DNA from: Dactylorhiza incarnata
Lineage: Eukaryota > Streptophyta > Magnoliopsida > Asparagales > Orchidaceae
NCBI GenBank assembly: GCA_033032865.1
Contig: JAWHQI010000757.1
Span: forward strand, 186,001-250,000
Length of the DNA stretch: 64,000 nucleotides
Direction: 5' to 3'
The translations under genes and the position numbers were made by a program. Of the stretch, positions 35,186 to 45,400 are shown piece after piece (position 1 is the stretch's first letter; every line of letters starts with the position of its first letter). The notes under the pieces were generated by a model, which was given only the letters and a program-made list of their open reading frames with translations, had not been told where the DNA came from and searched no databases.

Positions 35186-37116
35186 ATTATCTCTTTTATT
35201 CTCTACATCTCTTTTGGTATTAAATGAAAAGCCCTATACTGACACCTCTTCTTGTCTGATGGTTCTCTACATTGTGAATGTAAATATACATATCTCACTC
35301 CCCAAACCTCTGAGATATCGCCGAATTCTGCTCGAACCCCCTCGGATTGTAGTCGTAGCGTAAAACCCACCAAGACCATGTGATGCGGGGAGTTTTCGCA
35401 CACATGTAGTGGTAGCTTGCCAATTCCGCTGCGGAGGTCTTCAGAATTTTGGATCCCGGCCGATATCTGACACACCCCTGCATCAAGGGAGGTCTAGGTG
35501 ATTGTCAGCTCTATCATGCCCCGAAGGGATATAGTTACATCTTTGATGATCTTTCTGAGGAAAGCAATGTTCGCCGCCGAGGCCCACCTGCCCAACTGAT
35601 CATCATAGTCTGTGACCATCGAATACTCTTAGGTACTCTCGAAACGGTGCCTAGTTGGGCCCACAACTGAGTTGATCTCTCTGAGGAAAGCAATGTTCGC
35701 CGCCGAGGCCCACCTGCCCAATTGATCAACTCGGCTTGTAACCCTAGGCAAGAGAGCGGATGAGTCATTTACAGCTCTTATGACCACTTGAGGAAAGCAA
35801 TGTTCGCCGCCAAGGCCCACCTGCCCACTTGGTCATTTGAGTCTGTACATACCTTTTTTATTCTTTCTCTACAGGGAGGCATTTGCCTCTTATGGTTTCT
35901 TGTATAAGAACAATTCGAGGAAGATTTGGTTAAAACAGGTGCAGGTGTTCGTCTACCCTAATAAAGGGTTATGATATTAAGACCGTGCGGTCTGAACATC
36001 CAAACCGAACGGTCTGATTGGATATAAGTTGGGATATTTCCTGGCAATTATATAATGACCCGAGTGGTTATCCAACTGGGCGACCTTATCAATTTTTTAA
36101 TTGGGTATCTCCGGAACCGATCATCTATTACCCGGGTGGCATTCAAGCCGGGCGGGTCCATTCATCTTTTATAAGTTGATATTTCGGGAACTAATATTGC
36201 TCGGATCTCATTCTGGCCGGACGGTTTTATCTATCTATCCATCCTTTAATAAGTTGGATGTTTTTTAGATTTAGTCATATGATTATCCGGATTGTGTTCT
36301 AGCCGGGCGAATCTGTCTGTCTTTAAACTAAGTTGGATATCTCCAAAGCTGATTATCTGATTGTCCGGGTTGCATTCAAACCGGGCGGGATCATCCATCC
36401 TTTATAAAGTTGAATATTTCTGGAGCTAATTATATGATCGCTCGGGTTACATTTTGACTGAATCGGATCTATCTATCTCTCCATTCTATCAAGTTGTATT
36501 TCTGGATCTGGCTATATGATCCGGGTTGAATTTTAAACCGGCCGGGCACTATCTATTCCTGAATGAATAGTCGAAATTGGATATTTCTGGATCTGAATAT
36601 ATGGTCGCTCGGATTGTGCTCTAACCGATCAGGTTAAGCTATTTCTTAGCGAAAATTATCTCTAGACACAATGGATTACTCGGCAGGACTGAATTCAAAC
36701 CGCGTGAAAGTTGTTCATTATTTATAGCAGCAAGTATAAAGTATCTTCAAATGAAAAGAAGCCGCGCGGTCCGAATTTTAGTCGCATGAATCTATCTGTT
36801 ATGGTCTATACCGATTAGAAATCGAATATCCTGAGATCCAAATAAATAATCGTGCGGGTTGGACAAAGGATCGTCGAAGACAATCAATCATCACTTATGC
36901 TCGGACCAGGATGTCCGCGCGGTTAGAACGAAAAGAGCAAAAGAAAAGAAAAAGGGAAAAGACAAGGTATCAATCACAAGTAAGTAGTAACAGAAGGACG
37001 GCCAGACAGGTAAAAATTTCTATTCATTTCTTCAAAATATGTTAAAACAAAATATTGACCGCCCGGCTAACAAAAAGAAACCGGCGGTTACAAAAGTTAA
37101 AATCAAAACGAAAGCA
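35186..37116 (+). other. H 3' region: cassettes and degenerate ~80-bp repeat
   Basis: Conserved post-pol block at about 35280-35540. Hairpin cassettes at 35545-35604, 35671-35730 and 35780-35836. About 36020-36650 holds roughly eight diverged copies of a repeat of about 80 bp (motifs TAAGTTGGATATTTC, TGATCG, CCGGGTTGCATTC, AACCGGGCGG). From 36650 to 37116 is AT-rich sequence and the aORF1 3' flank. No sense gene is present. Confidence 0.75.
35545..35836 (+). other. H hairpin cassette cluster
   Basis: Three units share a loop containing TGAGGAAAGCAATGTTCGCC then AGGCCCACCTGCCCA but have different arms: GATGATC/GATCATC (35545-35604), GTTGATC/GATCAAC (35671-35730), ATGACCA/TGGTCAT (35780-35836). 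Each pair of arms is perfectly complementary. Confidence 0.75.
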
Positions 37117-38988
37117 CTAGTCTGCCGACTTTCTCTTCTTCTTGACAGGAGAATTTGGGTACACACCATCGATGTCAACCTCCGGCGAATAACCTTCGCT
37201 TAATGAGGAGGAGCCGGATGAACTGCTGTCACTAGACCGCCCGGTCTTGCTTGCAGAACCGGTGGTCCCGGAGGACAAGTCATCCTCATCATCCTCATCA
37301 GCATCACCGGCTTCATTATCCGCGTCGACCTCGTCGGCGGCTTCACCACTTCCATCGCCCCCTTGATGGAGTACGATCTCCCTGCCCGCATCGGCCTCCG
37401 CCTCCTCGCCCACCTTAGTCTTTCCTTTTTGCCTTCGGTTGATTTCGTCAAGTTGAGTCTTCAAGGTGGGGAAGAGGTCGGAGAAGGTGGTACCCTCGAA
37501 CCCTTCGGTCAGACCGCCCCGGTCTTCCATAAGACCCAAGGCTTTGTTGATCCCCTGGGCCACATGAGGCAGCACCTCATCTTGGAAAGCCGGGTTGGTC
37601 ATCTCATATTGCTTCTGCAAGAAGGGGAAAAATGAATTAGGCCGCTCGGGCTAAACAAAAGGAACCGCGTTGTCTTGTGAGAAACTCACCGCCACGACTT
37701 CTTGAAGCCGCGCGTTCTCCTCTCGAAGCCGCATATTCTCCGCGGCTTGCTCCTCGTACTTCTTCTCCAGGTGTTTCTGAACAGAAACTAGCCGCTTATA
37801 CGACAGGGCCATGAAGTGATTGGACGCGAATCCCCATGCGCCGGCCTGTGCCGCTAGCCGGGGGAGCTCTTCTTCGGGAGTATTCCTCAGCTTCTTTAGG
37901 GTCTTTCGACCATACAAGGCGGCCGCGGCGGCTAGGGCGTGGCGGTCAATCTTTTCACTCCCCCACGGAGGGAGCGCGGTGGATACCCGAATGCGGCTTC
38001 CATCCCTATGCCAGAGGACGGTCGGGTTGCCCTGCAGGTCGGGCGGGTTCCCACAAGAATGAAGGAGCTCGTAGTCATCAGGAGAAGCCGGGCCTTCTTC
38101 CTCTGACGATAGCGATCTGTTTCGCTTCTGCCTCCTCTCCCTTTGGGTTAAAACCGGCACGGCCGGAGTGACCGGCTTGTTCGCAGGGACGACGTGGGCA
38201 GCTGTAAAGTGAAAACAAAAGTGTAAATAACGATGTCCGCGCGGTTACATACAGGCGGTCTAAAAGAACTTACTATGCTCAGGGAGGATATCCTCCAGCT
38301 CCGAGAACAGCGGGATGTAGTGGTTGATATCCAACCGCTCGTTCTCAAGGAACGTGAAAGTGTCCGCCTCGATCTTTCCGACCTGGGGGATCTGGAAAAC
38401 TTCTTCCCCTCGGACTTGCGGGTTGGTCTGCAACAGTCCGAAGTTGCCTTCGAGCATTACAAACCGCTCCGACCAGTCGGAGACTTTGTTTGCCAAGTTG
38501 ACGATCTTCAACCCATGGCAGCCGAAGTAGAGGTGTCCCCTATAAGTTGAAGTCCCCGAGTCGGAGACCGCCCGCACCGAGAAGAACTTTCTGAATAGGT
38601 CGAGGGAGAACCTGATCCGCTCGAACCGCAGGTACGAGATGAAACTGTATATGGAGGCGATGGAGTTCGGTGGAAGTTGACCGGGTACGACCCCGTAATG
38701 GTCGAAGATGGCTATGACTTCAAATGGCAGTGGGAACTTGAAGCCGTATTCGAAGTGGTCGACCGGGATAGCTAACTGGTGCGGATTGGAAGAGTTAATC
38801 CGCTCGTCGCGCAAAGGAAGCCGCGCGAGCAGACTACTCCCTGCCATGTGTTTTGCGATGAAATCGTCCAGTTCGCTCTGAGTAAGGCGGCATTCCGGAT
38901 GGTCCCCCGAATGGAATGCTAAGGCCGCATCAGCTCGGACGGCTTTAACTTTAACAGGTCGCTGCGACTTGTTCTTGGATCGCGCCAT
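37117..38988 (-). CDS. H aORF1, three-exon antisense gene
   Basis: Inferred exons 38988-38274, 38201-37690 and 37614-37117 (715+512+498 nt = 575 codons including stop). Introns of 72 and 75 bp have GTAAGT/GTGAGT donors and TTTACAG/TTGCAG acceptors, and phases match. Exon 1 has a basic start (MARSKNKSQRPVKVKA) and the block IPVDHFEYGFKFPLPFEVIA with downstream LPPNS and F..YLRFERIRFSLDLFRKFFS, resembling the plant 'putative gypsy type transposon' domain. Exon 2 has a coiled coil (ENMRLREENARLQEVV). Exon 3 ends in an acidic, Ser-rich tail and KKKRKSAD, a possible nuclear signal. TATAAGTA at 39023-39030 precedes it. No lesion was found. The role is unknown. Confidence 0.85.
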
Positions 38989-39022
38989 CCGGAAATCGTG
39001 AGAATGACTTCGAAGAATTCCC

Positions 39023-39030
39023 TACTTATA
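39023..39030 (-). promoter_or_regulatory. TATA box of H aORF1
   Basis: TATAAGTA on the minus strand, 35-42 bp upstream of the ATG. The same box at the same distance is in C (20176-20183) and E (57752-57759). Confidence 0.65.
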
Positions 39031-39336
39031 GATTTCTATGATCTGTGAATAGTAAAATCATATCGCGACTATACATTCTAACCGCGCGGTCAATGACCTA
39101 AGTGGTTAGATTCACCAGAAAAATAAAAGAAGCAAAGGCATCCAGGAAAACAAAAGCAAGCATACATCACAGATCGAGCGACCTGAAGTCGGTTCGAATA
39201 AAGCATGAGATCTAAAACAGAACACAAAGTATAGCGGTTAAATAAGAGACCGCACGAGTTATCCAGAATACAAGACAAAGAACATTGTTCAAACCAATAA
39301 GCCACGCTTATAGTACAAATTGTTCTCAAAGGCCGG
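39031..39336. other. H spacer between aORF2 and aORF1
   Basis: Holds the 3' flank of aORF2 and the sequence upstream of the aORF1 promoter. No frame resembling other copies was seen. Includes CCGCGCGGT-type dyads. Confidence 0.55.
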
Positions 39337-41447
39337 TCACGGCTGACGGCGTTCTGGGGAGACATCCTCTCTGTGAAGTCGCGCGACCTGGTCACTGGTT
39401 GTGTTCAGGAGAGAGTAAATCTGGCTTGTATGATAATGAAGGTGGTTGATTGTGCTATGAAGCCGCCCGGCATCCCTTTCGACCCGCGTAGCGGCAATCA
39501 TACGGGGGGTTGCGGCGGCCTCGTCAATCATTGGATCAGCCGCCCGGACTGGGGGAGGATTCGAGCCCGCTCCAATAGTCGGGCGGCTAACAGCTACCAC
39601 CCCATCGTTCATATTTCGCCGACCAGCGGCGACTTCTCTGGTTAACCGCAGGAATTTATCCTGGTAATATTTCGAGTCGCTCTCAAATTTAGCAGAGGCT
39701 CTCTTCTCCTTCTCCAGTTGAGCGGTTAGAGCAGCCCGCGTAGCCACCACTGCTGCCCGCGCGGCCTCAAGCTGAGTCTCCAGGACTTTCTCCTTTTCTG
39801 AGCCGGATTTCCTGTTGATCTCCGACTGCGCCTTCAGCGCCTCTTCAGCCTTCTTCCTCGCAATCTGCTCAGCCTCCAGAGCGGTCCGAGTGGCGGCCTC
39901 CCGGTCTTCTACCTCCTTCAAGCGGGCTCTCAGGTTGACCAGATCTTCCTCGAGATGGTCAAACAGCTGCAGTCCTTCCGGCAAAGTCGTTGCACCGGTT
40001 GGAATCAGTGGAACTAACGGAGGCGGGCTGGCCTCAAGGTCGCCCGGCTTCGTAACCTGATCCACGCTATCTGAAAGAAGCCGCTCGGTTATGAAAAGTA
40101 AGAGCATGCAAAGCCATATATATATATACAAATGAACATAAATACAAGAGCAGTGCCTGGACGGACAGGCCACTTAGACCGTTCCGGATTCATCCTCTGA
40201 CATTGCTCACGCCAGAGTCTTTCCGTACTTTGTCTAACAGAAGGGAACCGGGCCGCTAAAGAAAGGAGGATCGGCGGCGGGTTCACTAATTTATTATGGC
40301 GAGGCCGCGGAATGGAGAAGCGGACAGCTTTATAGTCCGTGGAGCCCTTACCTGCCACAAGAGGATCAGGCCGCGACGGCTTGTTCAAAGTTCGTTCCGC
40401 CCCCTCCTTCTTCACCATCATTATTTCTTCCCCGGTCATCGCTGGGGGAACTTCCTCCCGCGCTTTCAGCATTTCTTCAAGCTCCCTCGTTCTCTCTTCG
40501 ACCTCCAAGGCAGTCCGGGCGGCAGCTTCTCGTTCTTCGGCCTCCGTCCGAGCGGTCTCTTCAGGCCGGACTGTATTATCAGTGGCAGAGGGATTTTGTC
40601 TGGAAACAATCGGGCTGTCAAGAAGCTGATCTCGCTTCACCAGCTCATCCATACCCCTGAAGATCCCATTAAAAGATAAGCTGCTCGACGAATCCGGAGG
40701 CAGTTCGCCCGGTTTCGTATCAGGGGTAGCCGGTGATTCATTTGACTTGTTGGGTGGAGGAGTCGCAAGGCCTAGCTCCTCCTTTAGTCGCGAATTGGTC
40801 TGGAGGAGGGATTCGGTCGGTTTCTTAAGAGCCGCCCTTTCCTTAGCGGCTAACCTCTTGACCTTCTTCGTTATCCGCTCGGTCACGGACCCGGTCTTCT
40901 TCCTTTTCCTCTCCTTCTTGCTCGGAGTTGGGCTAACTTCTTTGGAAGGGCTGGGGTAGTCGTCCACGGACAAAGGGGTATTCAGATCGCCCGCCCTTGG
41001 GCAGTTGACCGCCTCTTCCTCCAAGTTTCTAACTAGCAGATGGGGGTTCCCAGAAGGAGTAATCTCCATGCCAAACGAGTCGTTTTTGCCGGTCTTCTTC
41101 GAAGGGCTACCGGTATCAGCTTTTTCAGGAGGAGCGGTCTCCTCTTTGTTCAGCGGGTTGGCGACCTGTTGACCAGGGTCTTCTAAAGGAATCAGCGGGT
41201 CACCAAGAAGAGGCCTCGAACTGTTCGCCACGGGCTCTGCAGGAGTCTTGGGAGTTGTTAAGTCCACGACCGGTTTGGGGCTATCCGCTGCGGCCTTCTC
41301 GGCCCGCTTTCTCTTTTTCCGGTCCTTCCGGTCTTGCTTTTCCTTCTCCTTATTCGATTTCTTCGACGATTCGCGCCTCTTATCTTCCACCCTCTTCTGA
41401 TCTCCGTTGGGATCCACGCGGTCTAACACAGCGTCCAGGAAGTCCAT
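39337..41447 (-). CDS. H aORF2, two-exon antisense coiled-coil gene
   Basis: Inferred exons 41447-40352 and 40070-39337 (1096+734 nt = 610 codons with stop). The 281-bp intron has donor GGTAAGG and acceptor TTTCAG; exon 1 ends in phase 1 and exon 2 needs two bases, so they fit. G has the same phase and exactly 281 bp. Exon 1 is Lys/Glu-rich (KEKEKQDRKDRKKRKRAEK) with Pro/Ser-rich linkers and a DELVKRDQLLDSP motif. Exon 2 is a long coiled coil (LEEDLVNLRARLKEVEDREA...) ending RVERDAGRLHSTINHLHYHT and VARLHREDV. No enzymatic motif was recognised. Part of the intron is also conserved as protein-like sequence (NPPP...ERLWREQ), so alternative splicing is possible. Confidence 0.8.
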
Positions 41448-41542
41448 TGCGGAAGAATTGCCGGTCTTAAAAATTCTAACCGCAACTGGCGAGTAATACC
41501 CCGTGATTTCAGGAAAAACTCCGCAGAATGAATTCTCTGGCT

Positions 41543-41550
41543 CTCTTATA
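41543..41550 (-). promoter_or_regulatory. TATA box of H aORF2
   Basis: TATAAGAG on the minus strand about 100 bp upstream of the aORF2 ATG. E has TATAAAT at 60258-60264 and G has TATATAAG at 61242-61249 in equivalent positions. Confidence 0.55.
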
Positions 41551-41625
41551 GAATTTAAGGCAGGTCGGATGCGGTCTCCCGGTCAAAGCTAATATTTTCG
41601 AAATTCTCTTGAGATTTGAAAATAT

Positions 41626-41635
41626 GCGGGGATTA
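41626..41635 (+). promoter_or_regulatory. H polypurine tract
   Basis: GCGGGGATTA directly before the 3' LTR. The same ten bases flank the 3' LTRs of E and F. Confidence 0.75.
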
Positions 41636-42471
41636 TGTTTGCCCGGAAAACCGCTTCTCGGGTTGGACCATTAGCAGACCGCTCGAACTCCTGGGTCAGG
41701 CCGCTGGGTCCCGGGATCAGCGGTTCCCAGTTCAAGAAGGGCCAGGCCGGGCGGCCTGGTGTCATTTCCGGATCGCCCCCAAAGGGAGAAGATCGTCAAG
41801 AGCTAAGGCAAAAAGTTCATCCGCAGTCTCAGCTAGAAGGCCGCGCGGGTTGTCCCATAGAAACTCGAGGTTCCAGCCCCGAAGAACAGGTCGGGGCTCC
41901 AGATCAAAGGCTATCCGAGTTACCTTGTGAAAAACGGCTAAGTCATGACCAGAAGGCAGACCGCGGCCTCAATCTCCAGGCCGCTCGGTCTGCATCATTG
42001 ACTTAGTCCCGGTATCCTCAGCCTCAAGTCAGGCGGGTAGGGAAGGCAGGCCGTCAGGTCGCGCGGCCTCTTTCTTTTTTCTTCTTTATGCATCCCGTCA
42101 CCGCCTGCCCGTTTCTCCTGTACCCGGGCAGGAGGTAATTTTATCCCTGCCCATTCGGGCAGGCCCCCAAGCCTATAAATAGGGGGCGGCACTGTTCACA
42201 AGGGGCGCACACTCGAATCGAAGAGCTCGCTTGTCGGAGCTCCGGTCTCGAGTTTCTGGTCTCGCGAACTGTTTGACCGGCCGGCTTCTGCTTTCCTGCA
42301 CTTGTAACCGCTACTTTTCAATCAAAGGAAAGCCCGTCGCAAGAGTGGCATTTGCCGCGGCGGGCGAAGTCCGGCCTCGACCGCTGCTAGCAGTCTAAAT
42401 TCTCTAACCAAATAGTAACCGATAATCCGCAGCCCTCGATTTTCTTCGTGAGCGCACTTTTGAATCGAACA
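41636..42471 (+). repeat. H 3' LTR
   Basis: 836 bp, the same ends as the 5' LTR. TATA box at 42174-42181. Differences from the 5' LTR noticed by eye: seven single-base changes, no indels. Confidence 0.96.
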
Positions 42472-42476
42472 GCGAG
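42472..42476. repeat. Target-site duplication of H, right copy (GCGAG)
   Basis: Matches 28674-28678; the satellite unit resumes here. Confidence 0.93.
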
Positions 42477-45400
42477 TACCTGAAGAGAACTCGCGAATAC
42501 CTGCTAATCTCTGCAAAACAGAATATAAAGCAGGTATAAAATAATCTAATATGCGAGTACCTGAAGAGAAAACGCAAATACCTGCTAATCTCTGCAAAAC
42601 AGAACATAAAGCAGGTATAAAACAATCTAATATGCAAGTACCTGAAGAGAACTCGCAAATACCTGCTAATCTCTGCAAAACAGGACATAAAGCAGGTATA
42701 AAATAATCTATAACGCGAGTACCTTTAGAGAACTCGCGAACACCTGCTAATCTCTGCAAAAAGAGAACATAAAGCAGGCATAAAATAATCTATAACGCGA
42801 GTACCTGGAGAGAACTCGCGAACACCTGCTAATCTCTGCAAAAACAGAACTTAAAGCAGGTATGAAATATAACATAACGCGAGTACCTGAAGAGAACTCG
42901 CGAATACCTGCTAATCTCTGCAAAAGAGAACTCAAAGCAGGTATGAAATATAACATAACGCGAGTACCTGAAGAGAACTCGCGGACACCTGCTAATCTCT
43001 GAAAAAGAGAACATAAAGCAGGCATAAAACATAGCGCGAGTACCTGAAGAGAACTCGTGAATACCTGCTAATCTCTGCAAAACAGAATATAAAGCAGGTA
43101 TAAAATAATCTAATACGCGCTACCTGAAGAGAACCCGCGAATACCTGCTAATCTCTGCAAAACAGAACATTAAGCAGGTATGAAATATAACATAACGCGA
43201 GTACCTGAAGAGAACTCGCGAACACCTGCTAATCTCTGCAAAAGAGAACTCAAAGCAGGGATATAACATAACGCGAGTACCTGAAAAGAACTCGCGGACA
43301 CCTGCTAATTTCTGTAAAAGAGAACTCAAAGCAGGCATAAAACATAGCGCGAGTACCTGAAGAGAACTCGTGAATACCTGCTAATCTCTGCAAAACAGAA
43401 TATAAAGCAGGTATAAAATAATCTAATACACGCTACCTGAAGAGAACCCGCGAATACCTGCTAATCTCTGCAAAACAGAACATTAAGCAGGTATGAAATA
43501 TAACATAACGCGAGTACCTGAAGAGAACTCGCGAACACCTGCTATTCTCTGCAAAAGAGAACTCAAAGCAGGGATATAACATAACGCGAGTACCTGAAAA
43601 GAACTCGCGGACACCTGCTAATTTCTGTAAAAGAGAACTCAAAGCAGGCATAAAACATAGCGCGAGTACCTGAAGAGAACTCGTGAATACCTGCTAATCT
43701 CTGCAAAACAGAATATAAAGCAGGTATAAAATAATCTAATACGCGAGTACTTGAAGAGAACCCTCGAATACCTGCTAATCTCTATAAAACAGAACATAAA
43801 GCAGGTATGAAATATAACATAACGCGAGTACCTGAAGAGAACTCGCGAACACCTGCTAATCTCTGCAAAAGAGAACTCAAAGCAGGTATAAAACAATCTA
43901 ATATGCGAGTACCTGAAGAGAACTCGCAAATACCTGCTAATCTCTGCAAAACAGGACATAAAGTAGGTATAAAATAATCTAATATGCGAGTACCTGAAGA
44001 GAACTCGCAAATACCTGTTAGTCTCTGCAAAACAGAACATAAAGCAGGTATAAAATAATCTAATATGCGAGTACCTGAAGAGAACTCGCAAATACCTGCT
44101 AATCTCTGCAAAACAGAACATAAAGCAGGTATAAAACAATCTAATATGCGAGTACCTGAAGAGAAACTCGCAAATACCTGCTAATCTCTGCAAAACAGGA
44201 CATAAAGCAGGTATAAAATAATTTAATATGCGAGTACCTGAAGAGAACTCGCAAATACCTGCTAATCTCTGCAAAACAGAACATAAAGCAGGTATAAAAC
44301 AATCTAATATGCGAGTACCTGAAAAGAATCCGCGAATACCTGCTAATCTATGCAAAACAGAACATAAAGCAGGTATGAAATATAACATAACGCGAGTACC
44401 TGAAGAGAACTCGCGAACACCTGCTAATCTCTGCAAAAGAGAACTCAAAGCAGGTAGGGAATATAACATAACGCGAGTACCTGAAGAGAACTCGCGGACA
44501 CCTGCTAATTTCTGTAAAAGAGAACTCAAAGCAGGTATAAAATAATCTATAACGCGAGTACCTGAAGAGAACTCGCGAATACCTGCTAATCTCTGCAAAA
44601 AGAGAATTCAAGGCAGGTATAAGACATAGCGCGAGTACCTGAAGAGAACTCGCGAACACCTGCAAATTTCTGTAAAAGTGAAATCAAAGCAGGTAAAAAA
44701 CATAACGCGAGTACCTGAGGAGAACTCGCGAACACCTGCTAATCTCTACAAAAGAGAACTCAAAGCAGGTACGAAATATAACGCGAGTACCTGAAGAGAA
44801 CTCGCAAACACCTGCTAATCTCTGCAAAAGAGAACTCAAAGCAGGTATAAAATAATCTATAACGCGAGTACCTGAAGAGAACTTGCGAATACCTGCTAAT
44901 CTCTGCAAAAAGAGTACATAAAGCAGGTATAAAACAAACTACGATGCGAGTACCTGAAGAGAACTCGCGAACACCTGTCAATCTCTGCAAAAAAGAGAAC
45001 ATAAAACAGGTATAAAACAATATATAACGCGAGTACCTGAAGAGAACTCGCAAACACCTGCTAATCTCTACAAAAGAGAACTCAAAGCAGGTACGAAATA
45101 TAACGCGAGTACCTGAAGAGAACTCGCAAACACCTGCTAATCTCTGCAAAAGAGAACTCAAAGCAGGTATAAAATAATCTATAACGCGAGTACCTGAAGA
45201 GAACTCGCGAATACCTGCTAATCTCTGCAAAAAGAGTACATAAAGCAGGTATAAAACAAACTACGATGCGAGTACCTGAAGAGAACTCGCGAACACCTGT
45301 AAATCTCTGCAAAAAAGAGAACATAAAACAGGTATAAAACAATATATAACGCGAGTACCTGAAGAGAACTCGCAAACACCTGCTAATCTCTCCAAAGAGA

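Larger units (their letters stand above)
28679..42471 (+). mobile_element. Element H: complete, youngest Tat/Retand-like element
   Basis: 13,793 bp with 836-bp LTRs at 28679-29514 and 41636-42471 and the duplication GCGAG. Only about 7 differences between the LTRs were counted by eye, so it inserted recently. Contents: leader, gag-pol 29566-35185 with three lesions, 3' region with cassettes and a degenerate repeat, antisense aORF1 (37117-38988) and aORF2 (39337-41447), both apparently intact, and the purine tract. It is uninterrupted and is the best reference copy in the window. Confidence 0.97.
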
